Source of the DNA: Gracilariopsis chorda
Taxonomy: Eukaryota > Rhodophyta > Florideophyceae > Gracilariales > Gracilariaceae
Length of the DNA stretch: 64,000 nt
Assembly: GCA_003194525.1 (NCBI GenBank)
Contig: NBIV01000033.1
Location: 310,001-374,000, forward strand
Direction of reading: 5' to 3'
In this document: piece after piece, positions 23,354 through 34,862 of the stretch
How the letters are laid out: each line of letters begins with the position of its first letter
Position numbering within the stretch: the stretch's first letter is position 1
The notes under the pieces: model-generated
Databases searched by the model: none
Seen by the model: only the letters and a program-made list of their open reading frames with translations
What the model was told of the DNA's origin: nothing
Translations under genes and position numbers: made by a program

Positions 23354-23962
23354 ATGCGTAGAGTGGTGCATAGTCCTGCGCTTGCTGCGCAATTCCGCCT
23401 TTTTCACCTGGTATCAATCACACTTAAATGTGATGACTGCAATTTACGCTTCAACAGCCGCGTACAACTTGAGGAACACCTCCGCGGAACCAAACGCAAA
23501 AATAATGTATTGTCAAAGACGTCACGAACTGGTTGTTTTATTTGCCGTATACTGTCGTTTAAAAACCGGAAGCATTACAAGGACCACCACCGAGGTAACA
23601 AGCATCGTCTGGCTACACAAAAGGAAAAAAGCGTCAACAGAAGCACTTCAACGGCCGTTTTCAACCCGGTAAACACAGTTCTGCGAAAAATAAAAATTGG
23701 TATTTCTGCCCTTAAAGCTACCGTTTGTGGCTGTGTTCAAGCTCCCACTGCGCCAAGACTACCAAGCTTTGTCAAGGGAGAAGTAGCAGTGGAGGTCTTA
23801 CTATCTTCCCAATCTCTTGATCCCTGGTACCCCCAGCTGAAAGAACTCTTCTTTTCCCACTCCGAAACGCTTCCACGTTCTTACAGCGAAGGGATTAGAA
23901 CTCGAAACCTCGAACTTCCGATTGATTTCCTGAAACCACTTTATCACATCTTACTGTTTTAG
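23354..23962 (+). CDS. U1/JAZ-like C2H2 zinc-finger protein, 202 aa
   Basis: The first ATG of this frame is 23354; the open frame itself begins about 200 bases earlier. It carries two closely spaced fingers of the U1/matrin type. The first, LKCDDCNLRF...LEEHLRG, has an arginine where the last histidine is expected. The second, GCFICRI...KDHHRGNKH, is complete with a five-residue His-His gap. Paired fingers of this type often bind double-stranded RNA. The rest is basic and featureless. It sits between repeat copy C and retrotransposon G1, so it may be a host gene relic or part of an element. It is one of the few sizeable frames here without a break. Confidence 0.4.
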   Translation: MRRVVHSPALAAQFRLFHLVSITLKCDDCNLRFNSRVQLEEHLRGTKRKNNVLSKTSRTGCFICRILSFKNRKHYKDHHRGNKHRLATQKEKSVNRSTSTAVFNPVNTVLRKIKIGISALKATVCGCVQAPTAPRLPSFVKGEVAVEVLLSSQSLDPWYPQLKELFFSHSETLPRSYSEGIRTRNLELPIDFLKPLYHILLF

Positions 23963-24169
23963 TCTGGCAGAATTCCGAGAAAATCTGCAATATAAATAAC
24001 GAGATCCAAGTTTCTGGCCCGAAATTCCGACCCATTTGGCATAGGTTTATGTTTCACTTGATTCCGCGTAGTATCGAGCACTCCGAGCAATACTGCGCCC
24101 TCATAGCAGTGCTCTGCAGACCAGATTATTCAAAATCTGGGACGAACGCTGGAACATACACGTGGTAGA

Positions 24170-25625
24170 ATGGAAAGAATGGGAAGAGAAGCCGAACAGA
24201 AGATCTCATCACTGGAGTTCGCTCTCACCCTTCTCCTGAGTTCTGGAGGCGAATCTTCTTCCAAACCAAATATCAATAAACCACATTTGTTTACTGGAAA
24301 GCGAAACATTGATAATTGGATCACACATGTCCCGAACTATCTGGAAAGAACTTTAAACGACAAAGTACTTCCCATAGCGCTCAGCTATATCGGTTGAGTA
24401 GCTCACGAGTGGTACCTCGCCCTAGTTAAAGATGAAACAGACTTCACCACACTCGACGAGGGATTTGGCGGTCTGGAGATCCGGTTCAGAATAGTGAACA
24501 AGGAAAAACTTGCTACTGATAAACTGCGCAAGTGGAAACAAATGAAAGACGTCCAGCAGTACAATAAGGATTTTCTGAAGATATTACTGGATATTACCAA
24601 TATCAGTATGTAAGAACAGGTAGACAGATACACAAGAGGACTGAAAAGCTTCATTTGGAAAGATCTTGGTACCAAGGATTACCACTCTGTCACAGACGCG
24701 ATGAAAGATGCGGAATGAGTCTAGTCAGCGTACAAAAGAGGGGGTTCCAGTAGATTTCGCAGAAGAGAGGGCGGCCACTGGCATAATAAGGGACCCATAC
24801 CAATGGAAACTGGAAACGTGAAGTTATAAAAGCTTACTGCATAATCCACAGAACACTGCCGCAAGAACCTTCGTTTCCGTTGCAGAGAACCAGGGCACAG
24901 AGCGAACGACCCCGTGCTGCCCAAAAAACTCTCAGAGGAACGGACTCAAATTTCGTCAATTCCAGCTGAAACCACCGTACCCACAAAAACAACCAAGACC
25001 TTTACGCCTTATGTCAAGGTCGAACAACGCACGTAACACCCGAATGCCAATACCAAATTAGACCACAATAAATACAGACTCTTAACGTCAAACCTTGCAT
25101 CAACATTTGAAACCCCAGTCTTAGGACTGTTACTTGTGCAAGTGCGCGTGCCCGGAAAAAGCTGTAGAGTGTTGTTCGATAACGGATCCGAAATCAGCTA
25201 TCTTTCAAAGGATTTCGTTAAACGCGCGGTAATTCCAACATTCAAAACGAACTACCAAGCAGAGATGGCGAATCGATCAATTAGCATTCTAGAAGAGACT
25301 GATAAACATGGTGTGACATTGAAAATAAGAAACCTCAAATAGAAGAGACGTTTCGCCATTTACCAATTGTACGGATATGAGGCAATTCTTGGAAAAAAAT
25401 GGCTTCACCAGTACAACCCTTATGTCTACCACCGAACCAACGTCATATCATTTCCCCACGAAAATAAACAAGTTGTCATTAACGCAACGTGAAAAAGAAG
25501 GAACAACATGACCACAATCAACACTGTCAAAAAATGCATACAGAAAACGCTACCACTACTTGCAGTTCTTATACGCCCACAAAATGAACCAGAAAATACG
25601 GAAGGTACAAAAACCCCAACCTAAA
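24170..25625 (+). pseudogene. G1 gag and aspartic protease
   Basis: One frame from ATG 24170 to about 25620 has about ten in-frame stops, the first at 24395. The gag part includes GKRNIDNWITHVPNYLE and a degenerate zinc knuckle (FRCREPGHRAND, whose last cysteine is lost). The protease part is open at 25136-25342 and has LFDNGSEISYLS, where the retropepsin D(S/T)G is D-N-G, and later AILGKKWLHQY, the family's second motif (ILGxxWL). It would form the capsid and cut the polyprotein. Inactive. Confidence 0.75.
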
Positions 25626-25639
25626 GTCATAGTTAGGTG

Positions 25640-26975
25640 AGTTTGAAGATATATTTCCAGACCAACTACCAAAAGGACTGCCCCCGCAGCGAGAACAAGA
25701 CTTTCATATCGACCTACTGCCAGGCTCTACACCACTCAAGCAAGCAGTAGATCGAATGTCAGATAAAGAACTTACAGAACTTTGTAAGCAGCTCGACGAA
25801 CTACTCAACAGGGTTTCATCTGATCAAGTTCAAGCCCTTGGGGTGCACCCGTACTATTCGTCGCCAAGAAAGATGGAGCATTGAGACTATGCATTGACTA
25901 CTGAGTAGTAAACAAACAAATGGTGAAGAATAGTTACCCCATACCCCAGATTGATGACATATCCGATCAGCTAAGTGGCGCTAGAATATTTTTAAAAATA
26001 GATCTTCGTTCAGGATATCATCAAATAATACTTTCTGAACAGTCAATCCCAAGAACAGCCTTCCGTACAAGATACAATCACTTTGAGTTCCTTGTAATTC
26101 CTTTTGGCCTTACCAACGCACCAGCTTCATTTATGAGCCTGATGGATACGGTACTGAGAGAATACATAGACGTGTTCGTCTTAGTATATCTAGATGACAT
26201 TTTTATTTCTAGTAAGAATAAAGAAGAACATCTGAAGCATCTCAGATGTGTACTCAAAAAAACTTCGCGAGCACACGCGTTATGGGAAGCTTTCAAAGTG
26301 TGAATTCATGAAGCAGAAAGTTGAGTATCTTGGAGAAATTGTGAGTGCAAAAGTTATATCCGTCGAAGCGCAGAAGGTTGATTCAATCGTGAAGTAGATT
26401 ACACCTAAAAACAAGACCGAAGTCCAGGCATTCCTTGGATTAGTAAACTAATACCGAAGATATATCAAGAACTGTTCCGAAATATCAAAACCCTTGACCA
26501 AACTATGCGAAAAATCTGAACTTGAATAGAAACAAGAACAAGCTCAAAGTTTTGACTCCTTGAAGAAAGCTATGTGGAGAACCCCAGTACTAAGGCACTT
26601 GGACCCAAAATTACCCATGATCGTTATTACCGACGGTGCTCAATATGCCATTAGAGCCGTTATGGAACAGGTTGAAAACAATGTTAAACGACCTGTAGCA
26701 TATTCATAAAGAACATTAAAAGCCCATGAACCACGTTACGCAGCCCAAGAAAGAGATCTCATGAGGGTAATAGACACGTTGAGGACGTGGAGAGTGTACC
26801 TTCATGGCCAACAATTTACGTTTTACATTGACCACTACCCTTTGAAGTATCAATAATCTCAATCGAACGTGTCTCAAAGACAGGTAAGCTGGCTGGAACA
26901 AATCGTTGAGTTTGATTTCTGTCTTCAGCCGATCAAAGTGATGTCCAACGTTGTCGCAGATGCTCTTTAAAGATA
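25640..26975 (+). pseudogene. G1 reverse transcriptase and RNase H
   Basis: FEDIFPDQLPKGLPP opens the RT linker at 25643. After a frameshift near 25815 come WGAPVLFVAKKDG and an intact open stretch (25920-26303) with FLKIDLRSGYHQI, PFGLTNAPASF and the catalytic YLDD at about 26189. RNase H follows with VITDGAQYA (first aspartate), YAAQERDL (glutamate) and YIDHYPLKY (aspartate), with stops between. The RT palm looks undamaged; the surrounding stops disable it. Confidence 0.85.
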
Positions 26976-27092
26976 CCCGGAACACGCTGAGAACCCTGAA
27001 GTAATTAACCGGTCATTACTTTAGGAAGCAATTCTCAGACCCGCCAAAGTTAGTTGTATATCCCATCTTGGTAAAGTATCCAAGAAGGATAC

Positions 27093-28124
27093 GTGCACAT
27101 TCATCAACGGATATATGAACTACAAGGAATTTGGAAACCCTACAAATCTCCACAGAGGACATTCTACAAACGAAACGGAATTTTGTATAGGGAAGGTCCA
27201 CTCTGCCTACCAAAAGGAGAGGTACGACTACAGATACTACACGAATACCACGATCAACCTATATCAGCTCACCTAGCATTTAAAGAAACATAAGAAAATA
27301 TTCGGAAAGTATACTACTGGAAATAGTTACGCCAAATGATTAAGGAATACGTCGAATCATGTCCAAAGTGTCAAGAAACGAAATCAGGGACCAAGATACC
27401 CCAGGGTCAACCACAACCACTAACTCCTCCGAAAAAGAAGTGGGCCCAAATTACAATGGACTTCATCACACCGCTTCCTAAAACGAAATATACGAGGAGT
27501 GCATTGTACCTAGTAGTAGACCGCTTATCCAAGTTGATCAGAAGTATCTTCACAAAGTCAGATTTCACTGCAGTCCAGACTGCAGAACTCTTTTTCAAAC
27601 ACGTAGAAAGACATCATGGCCTCTCTGAAGTAATTATCTCCGACAGGGACAAGATTTTTATGAGCCACTTTTGGAAAGAACTATTCTGGAGAGAACTATT
27701 CCGTCTCATCGGTACTAATATGAGGACATCAACAGCATATGACCCACGGGCAGATGGTCAAACCGAGGCAATGAACAAAAAATTTGAAGAAATGATTAGA
27801 GCATACGTCATCCTTATGCAATCTAATTGGAATGAACACCTCGTAGAATTCGAGGTCGCATACAACTCTTCAGAGAACTCAACCACAAATTTCCCCCCCT
27901 TCTTCTTAACAAATGGGGACCACCCAAGAGTACTACCGCTCGATACTATCATTTCAGAAAATGATGCAGCTCTGAAGTTCATAGACAGCATGAAACAAGC
28001 CATCATTGAAGCAAGAACACAGATTGAAAAACAGAACCGTTACTCCAAGTCATACACCGATAAAAAGCGGTCCCCCTGCACATTCCAAGTAGGACCGAAA
28101 GTCATGTTGTCCACAAAAAAATAA
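27093..28124 (+). pseudogene. G1 integrase
   Basis: One frame carries the whole integrase with just two stops (27290-27292 and 27324-27326). The HHCC zinc domain is visible as LHEYHDQPISAH and CPKC. The catalytic triad is intact: D in ITMDFITPLP, D in IISDRDKIF, and E in DGQTEAMNKKFEE. From ATG 27336 the core alone is open for 262 codons. It inserts element DNA into the genome. Confidence 0.85.
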
Positions 28125-28545
28125 ATGCGGATCACATGGGAAAGAAGTCCAAACTACGAATCCGATAATGTGTACCGTTCTGGTTCATAGAAAAACTTGG
28201 TCCAGTAACATTTCGTCTAGACTTAAGTCACACACTGAATTCAAAAATTCATGATTTGTTCCCCGCTAATGTTCTCAAGCCTTAGCGAGAACACAAATCC
28301 ATTCGTTCCCAGCCAGATCATCCCACCCCGGTAACATTGAAGGATGGGAAAAAAGTATATGAAGTAGAGTGTACTGTAAATCACAGAAAACGGGCCAGAC
28401 AATTTGAATTTATTGTCAAATGGCTTGAATACCCAAGTCATGAGAACACTTCGATTAAATAAAGAGATCTCACGCTCTGCAAAGCACTCCTACAGCAGTA
28501 TAGGAAGACGAACGGACTCATACCAAGAAGGAACTAAGCATCCCC
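28125..28545 (+). pseudogene. G1 integrase C-terminus with chromodomain
   Basis: Just after the integrase, in a shifted frame, FWFIEKLGPVTFRLDLSH and FPANVLKP match the GPY/F module. Then EFIVKWLEYPSHENTS and a following ALLQQY stretch match a chromodomain (compare YLVKWKGY..EDTWEP). Chromodomains steer chromovirus insertion to marked chromatin. The aromatic W-x-x-Y part is present; the ETW-type tryptophan is replaced. Confidence 0.65.
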
Positions 28546-28560
28546 GTCTCAAGAAAGCTT

Positions 28561-29014
28561 GAAGATGAATCAGAACTCCAATGCCGAAGTCGCGAGAGAG
28601 TTTTACAACAATATCAACCTCGGCGGAAGCTCGGTATACCACTGGATGGGTGAAATCACTGGCATTGAAGCAAGCAGGCTACGTCCTTGCTGGGCAGCCT
28701 GTCTTATCTGATTGTCATTCGCCCAGCACCGTGGACCCTTCTACAGCGAAGAGAATTACATACTGCTGCACTGACTCTTCTTCAACTATGATGGTGGAAT
28801 TCTGACGATTTTGGACGATACGTTCGAAATTCATATCTTCTACCATATGGTCGCGTGTTATGGACAGCTCACGGGTGAACGAAGTTTTAAGGAGAAAATT
28901 GGTGAAATCCAGATCGGCTTCGAGGATGAAGGTCAAGTCCCATTCATCTTCGAACCTGAAACTCAGCACGACCTGTTCCCCGTTCCTCCCGAATCTGAGT
29001 TTGTGCCCGTCTAA
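28561..29014 (+). pseudogene. Decayed unidentified frame before L3 copy 2
   Basis: Coding-like sequence from an ATG at about 28565, with two stops, leads to an open tail at 28811-29014 of strongly acidic character (IGFEDEGQVPFIFEPETQ). The reverse strand is also open (28715-29029), so coding direction is uncertain. It lies immediately upstream of the L3 LTR-like sequence and could be the 3' end of an L3 internal region. No domain is recognised. Confidence 0.25.
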
Positions 29015-29094
29015 GAAAACCTTCATCACGAGTCGGGTCGACTTTACTGTTACGTGAGAGTGATAGTAGAACTAGTTATTATTTACCTTTCTTT

Positions 29095-29715
29095 GAGTAC
29101 AGTTGGCTCTAGCATCAGTTCTAACGTGCACAAACTAGCTTGTTTTATTCTACTCAATCTGCTGAAGAAATTAATTACCCATTTGCGATGCCAAATTGAC
29201 CTCAAAAACGAGTTGATATCTTCCTGACACCCTGTCAATATGACATGACAACATGTTCATCTCAAACAAGTCTTGGTTTACCAAATGGACATGTTGGCTC
29301 TGAAATACACGTTGCCTATTACTCAAAACGTTGACAGACACTTCACACGGTACAGCAGGGATCGAACGGTCATGGAACATTCCCGAAGGAGTCATGCCAA
29401 GTCATCCCTAGCACCGTTGGTTCATGCCAGATCATCAAGAGCTTGTCTGATGACAACTCATCAGCATTGATGGAATTTGCCAAGTCATCATACGACTAGA
29501 TCTGGCACTGAACCTGGTAATCTAGTCCCGTACGGAGGCCAGTATCAGCACCAAGCATCATACCGTTTACCTCGGACGAGTTCCCATCGACTACTGGCAC
29601 TGATGGAACTACAATAGAAACTCTACATAAACCCCGATGGATGTTTCGAACTTCTAACTCGGATCATCACCATCGACTTCCAACCAATTCAACCACTGCA
29701 CCTCTGCTCCTAACA
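29095..29715 (+). mobile_element. LTR-like sequence, family L3, copy 2
   Basis: The 621 bp match 11082-11703 in inverted orientation. It has TG...CA ends: TGAGTACAG at 29095 and CTCCTAACA at 29707-29715. It directly precedes the surviving 3' third of the G2 5' LTR, so the 5' LTR of G2 is chimeric or was cut by this sequence. No target duplication is obvious. Confidence 0.6.
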
Positions 29716-29933
29716 ATAGCCTCCTTTTCTGGGTTCGCACTGGTCTACCGTACGCGTGTTTCACCGTTTCCCGGTTTTACAGTTCCTGTTTACCTCCGTG
29801 GTATTTTCGAACTACCGTCGGTCTTACACCGGACACTTGGGAAGATGGAGGGCTCAACCGCTGAGTCTACCTTGCAAGAGGGCAGGGACACAGACATAGT
29901 TGAGCGTCAACCGTTCCTGGGTTTTGCACTACA
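29716..29933 (+). mobile_element. G2 5' LTR, 3' portion only
   Basis: About 218 bp match the last part of the G2 3' LTR (40466-40680): CTTTTCTGGGTT(T/C)GCACTGGT, then CGAACTACCGT(A/C)GG, ending TTTTGCACTACA. The first ~690 bp of the LTR are missing and are replaced by L3 copy 2. Confidence 0.7.
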
Positions 29934-29935
29934 AG

Positions 29936-29952
29936 TGGTCTCCCGACCTAGA
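29936..29952 (+). promoter_or_regulatory. G2 primer-binding-site candidate
   Basis: Two bases after the LTR end the sequence is TGGTCTCCCGACCTAGA. TGG is the complement of the tRNA CCA end, and position and start fit a tRNA primer site. The tRNA is not identified. Confidence 0.5.
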
Positions 29953-30182
29953 ATGGTTTAACCTGGATTGGTTGTTTCAAACTGATACCATTTCTGGTTT
30001 GTTTCCTAGGAGTAAGACTCACGTGGAAAGTGAAGAACTGCTTATCAGTTGGACCTTCATATCGTTATCGAGTGACCTCGGTTTAGGTTTGCTTTCTTTT
30101 ATTTGTGTATCTGTTCTGCTCTGCGGATATCTCGTTATCGAGCCCTTCAGTATCCTGGGTCGATTGGTTGGGTACTTTTGAA

Positions 30183-31871
30183 ATGCCACTACCCTCCAAA
30201 AATTCTCGTGCAGGTTCTGCAGGCGCTGCTCCGCCTGCTGCACCGAGTTTGCGTCGTTGTACCGTCGATAGTTCACCTACTCATGAGGTCTTTCCGGATG
30301 TTGAAAGAGCTCCCTCTGTTGCTGGTCCACGAATAGTCGCTGTGGTTAACCAACCAGTGGTTGAGATACCGTCTGCGGTTGTTCTGGGTTGCAACGTTGC
30401 AACGGACTTATCTCGACTTGAGTCGCGTATCTACATGGCTGCTGCGACACATGTGGAAGTCTTGAAGAGTATTACCGAGGTACGTCGTAAGGTTGATGAC
30501 GCACAAGTTCGGGATGTCTCTTACGATTTACGTCGATTTAGACAGGACTTGAATTGCATTGTGGAACATCTTGGAAGACCCCAATCGTTTATGAAAGGTT
30601 ATCAGGTATATAACAAAAAAGTTCGTGAAACAGTAACTCGAATCCACTCTCGTATGGATATTCTCGAAGAAAGAATAAGTATGAATGAAGCAGTGGACGC
30701 GCGTATTCCCCGACGAAAATGCTTCTGTTGGTTTGATTCACCGTTCGGGTAAACGAATTCATGTCAATTTCACGAAGGAAGTTTTCATCTATTCGGATTC
30801 GTCAGGTTCTGATTCTGATATCCATTCTAGTGGTTCCTTCTCGGATTCATCGGTTCCCGATTTTGATCGTGGACGATCTCTAGCGTCACTTACAGAGGCT
30901 GCGTACCTTAGTCAAGGCCTTATTTGCTCTCGTGAGAAAGGACAGCGCCATCTGGAGCTCAAAGAATTAGAATCTACGAATCATCTTTACAGGAAGCTGT
31001 TATTGTATCGATATTATGGCCTCAACGACTTACAGAATGATTGATCATGATGTAGAACTAAAAGATTCGAGGATTAAATCAAAAGAATGAGTATTACCTT
31101 ACAGAAGCGGTTCTCTGATGAAGACCCAATCTTGGTTCTCTAATTCGTCCCGAAGTTCGTTCAGGAGGCTGATATACTCGGAATGAGTGAAGCACAAGCG
31201 TATGTCGCTCTATCTTACTTTCTAACCAGTATCAATAAAGATCAGTTTACATCCGTACGTTGATCTTCCCGTGCTCCGGAGGGTGGGGTAAACTGTTGGC
31301 CAGAAGCCGTTCAAGACCTACTCAGGTCCTACGAAACTGGTATTGCTATGAAAATACGATACTGGCTTTGCACGATACAAGGCAGAAGTCTGGAGAGACC
31401 GAAAAGGTTTATTCGACGCGTTTGAATAAGGCGTTTCACCGTTTTGGTAATGTGCATTCCGCCCAAGAACGCTAGAATATGTTTGTTGATGGTCTTGATG
31501 CTGCTACTACAGCTTCGTTTGCTCGCTATCGCGAAGAGAAAGGGAGAGTTCCCTACCTCGAATTGGTTCAATTTGCCCGAGCCGAGGAAAATACTTCTCG
31601 TGCTGGACATCCGTGGAGAACTCGACTGTCGAGAGCTCTTCTGGTAGAAGATTCATCCTCGTTATCACTATTGAGCGATAGAACCGCTACTGATGATAAA
31701 GACAACATCAATTTTGCTGGAAGTGATCCAGATTCGTTGGGAACTACGGATCTCTTGTCAAAATCGACTTTGACCGCGAATGGAGAACCTGCGTGTTATG
31801 GAAGCGTTCGAGTTCCAGCAGCTCTGCTCGATTATGAAAACAACGGTACGCGTAGTACATGTCCGGGTTGA
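30183..31871 (+). pseudogene. G2 gag
   Basis: The likely start is ATG 30183 (MPLPSKNS). The first open part, to 30752, is Ala/Pro-rich and then helical. After a shift near 30700 it continues in the frame open to 31044, with a serine/aspartate-rich stretch. Retrotransposon-gag signatures follow in broken frames: KRFSDEDPILVL, MSEAQAYVALSYFL and WPEAVQDLLRSY around 31100-31330, then FVDGLDAATTASFARYREEK near 31482 and LVQFARAEE near 31563. It forms the virus-like particle. Confidence 0.7.
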
Positions 31872-31892
31872 AAGAACACAAGAAAACTTCGG

Positions 31893-32123
31893 GTGGACAA
31901 TTGCCCATCCGATGCTTCAGCCCAGCTGATATGTTTTATCTGCTACCTATATGGTCATGTTGCACCTAAATGCACATTCCCCATGCGGGAAGTGTTGAAG
32001 ATCGTCGCACATTACGAAGCCCTCACACGTGAGCAGAAGACTCGCATTAGGAGTAGTTCCTATGAAAAACAGAAGTATGCAAGCATACCTGCACTAGGTG
32101 TCAGCAGACAAGGCTATTCGTAG
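31893..32123 (+). pseudogene. G2 nucleocapsid zinc knuckle
   Basis: CFICYLYGHVAPKC near 31932 is an intact CX2CX4HX4C zinc knuckle, the RNA-binding part of Gag. The frame ends at a stop at 32121-32123, after which the sequence continues coding-like toward the protease. Confidence 0.75.
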
Positions 32124-32489
32124 ACCTAAAGTTGGTACCCATGTGAAAAAGGTTGTACCTGCGATTGAAGTTCGTCAGGAATCCATTGAAATGGATACTT
32201 CAACCGAATTCGGTGCAATCCGTTTCGGAAAGCTAGCTTAGGTAGTTTCCTCTTTGGCAGGGGCGTCTTCCGAGTCAAAGTTGAAGACGCCCGAGGCAGA
32301 AGAGCTTTGCTCCCCGGCTGTTAAGATCCTTATACGGATGACAGCGGCAACAGAGGTTGAGTCAGACTAATTATTGGTTCTGCGGCGACTTTGGGTACGT
32401 TTCCATAATCTCCGTATCCCGGATCAACTCTTGGTGATGGCCAAGAGAAACTACAAATTTTATGCCGACCCTGGCTTCCCAACCATATC

Positions 32490-32822
32490 ATGGTTCAAAA
32501 GTTGTCTGTTCTTGACGCTAGAGCTGCGCCCAATCCAATCCATACGGATTTGATACCACCGACATTTCGTGGTAACATCCACTTCGGACCCTCGATGGAT
32601 ATCGCCGACGCGAAAAATAACCTGTTCAAAACGTCTGGGTATATATATCTCGTCGTGAGATTAGGAACCTGCCTGGTACAACTCGACTTCGTTGTATGCG
32701 AGACGCTCGCTGCACCGGTAATACTCGGTTGTGACTTTTGTGACCGCTTCGTTGATGCTATTCGCCCTCGTGCAAAATCAGTTGAAATGGAAGATGGATC
32801 GACAGTACCGGTTCTACGGTAG
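32490..32822 (+). pseudogene. G2 aspartic protease
   Basis: VLDARAAPNPIHTDLIPP sits where a retropepsin should read VLDTGAxxNxI, so the catalytic D(T/S)G is changed to D-A-R. The second motif is kept (PVILGCDFCDRFVDAI). Frame closes at 32822. Inactive. Confidence 0.65.
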
Positions 32823-32924
32823 CAGTTCAAATGTGCTACGCGCAAACGCGTTCCAATACCTTCTTCACAGGAGATTGCCGATATTAATCCGGTTTCCACG
32901 AAGCTTCTTATTTGCAAGATTGCG

Positions 32925-34260
32925 ATGTGGCAGGAGTCCCAAACCTGGGTGTCAGTTGTTACCAACAAACATGGTGTGAACGTGATTCAACCATTATCAT
33001 CACTTTACGATGATCTTCAACTCGCTTTGGCGAATGTTGTAGTCTCAGTTGAGCTCGACAAACCTTTTCAGGTCTTGGTTGCTAACTTGGGCAAAACTAC
33101 GCGGTGGTTAGTCAAAAACCAAGTACTGGGTTTAGCCCTTCCGCATCCGATAGCAATTGCTACGACGAGAATACCTGTTGCTCTGGTTCTTGATATCGAA
33201 GAACCCAAGGAGGGGGAGAGCTGTGCTGAAGCCGAAATTGCACCTGCCAAGACCAAGAATTCGGACTCAGCACGACTGGAACCCGAAAAGGGTATTGGAC
33301 TACAGCCCGGTTCTGAACAGAAAGACCTTGTCAAAGAGTTGGAAAACTTGAATTTAAGTCATGTTCCTGGGACAGATCGCAAAAGATTGCGAGAAATGCT
33401 ACGTGAGTGTACATCCATGTGGGATAGCTCCCTTGGAAAAATAGGGATAATGGAACAGTATATTAATCTCTTTCCAGATACAAAGCCAACTGCTCAACAC
33501 AAATATCGGGCAGGTCCAAAAGCTCGGGAAGAAGAGAAATCTAAAGTTGAGAAAATGCTAAGAGCTGGCGTTATAGAGCCCGCTCAGTCAGCTTGAGCTT
33601 TACCACTCGTATTGGTTCCTAAACCCGGAGGTTCTGTATTGATTACTGACGCCTCAATATGGTTACCGTCAAGTACTTCTATGCAATCCCTCTGGTGGAT
33701 GAATACATCAACTCACTTGGGAGTGCTAGGCTATTCACCGCATTTGAAGCCAACTGTGGTTACTGACAAGTTCCTATCCAAGAGGATGATCGCGATAAAA
33801 CTGCATTTGTGTGTCCCAAAGTATTTTTCGGTTTAAAAGTATGCCATTCGGACTTACTAACGCATCCGCTACGTTTCAACGTGCTATCGATATATTTTAA
33901 CATGATTCAAGTGGAAACCCCGTTTGGTATATCTGGACGATATTATCGTGTTTCCCGATAACGCGGATGATCACTTAACCCATGTACACGACGTCATACG
34001 TGTACTGCGTGAAGCATGAATCACTCTTAAGTTGAAGAAATGTGAGTTCTCTACAGATTCTGTGAAATATCTTGGGCACATTACTCGCCCAGTTCAACTC
34101 TCTGGCGATGAGTCTCGAATGAAATCGCTTTAGAACGCGAAGCATACGGTTAGATAAACAGAACTCAGATCCTTTCTTGGATTATATAACGTATACCTAC
34201 GTTTCGTACCTGATTTTGCGGACATCGCAGCTCCCCTTAACACACTTTCAACCAACGGAC
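32925..34260 (+). pseudogene. G2 reverse transcriptase
   Basis: The open frame 32925-33596 leads into the RT N-terminus (QHKYRAGPKAREEEKSKVEK). TGA 33594-33596 follows, then LVLVPKPGGSV at about 33606. In shifting frames GYWQVPIQEDDRDKTAFV, CHSDLLTH/PFGLTNASATFQ and the catalytic LVYLDDIIVFPDN (about 33925) are readable. TELRSFLGLYNVYLRFVPDF marks the end. At least three frameshifts. Confidence 0.75.
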
Positions 34261-34265
34261 AACCA

Positions 34266-34862
34266 GTGAACTTGGTACATTTTGGTGACGCAGAATCTAC
34301 TGCCTTCTCCACAATAGTGGATACTGTTACATCACCGTCAATCTTTCGTTTTCCCAAACTTGGGCTTTTCTATGAAGTGGACACTGGTGCCAGTGATAAA
34401 CAGGTTGGCTGTGCATTATTTCAGATCTCAGAAGAAGGTGAGAAGAATCCCATCGGATATTGGTCACGAAGTTTTAACTTACACGAACTTAATTACTCGG
34501 TTTCTGAGAAAGAGTTCCTTGCCTTTATATGGCCATTAACAACGCTCCAACCGTACATTATGGGTACTCACGCTAAGGTGTACACGGATCACGCGTGCCT
34601 CCGTTGGCTCTTGAAGAATACCAAACCTTCCGGTCAGTTGATTCGTTGGTGTTTACGCTTATCGGAGTTCGATTTTGATATCCTATACAAGAAAGGATGC
34701 TCTAATCCTCACGCGGATGCGTTATACCTATTTGGAACGACTGCAGAAGCAGAAGCTGCAGACCTGGGTATACCATGCTTTATGATGGAAAACTTGTGCG
34801 GAAGTGCTGAAATCCTTTCGGATGATGTATGTGAAGACATAATTGCTACCAAAAGCTCGTAA
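34266..34862 (+). pseudogene. G2 RNase H
   Basis: An open 198-codon stretch. GLFYEVDTGASDKQVGCALF holds the first aspartate, YSVSEKEFLAFIWPL the glutamate, and VYTDHACLRWLL the second aspartate. A tether, LSEFDFDILYKKG...NPHADAL, follows. All core residues seem present, making this the best preserved G2 domain. Confidence 0.8.

Larger units (their letters stand above)
24170..28545 (+). mobile_element. Ty3/gypsy chromovirus-type element G1
   Basis: The order gag, protease, RT, RNase H, integrase, GPY/F-like and chromodomain identifies a chromovirus-type Ty3/gypsy element. Most damage is by stop codons: the gag-protease part keeps one frame for about 1450 bases with around ten stops, while pol has only a few frameshifts. 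I cannot find flanking LTRs on either side (23963-24169 or 28546 onward), so they are lost or too diverged. Confidence 0.85.

Noticed and set aside
29641..29961. Plus ORF of 106 aa resembling 10947-11156 on minus
   Set aside because: The similarity is that of the L3 LTR; the reading frame also crosses into the G2 LTR tail and primer site.
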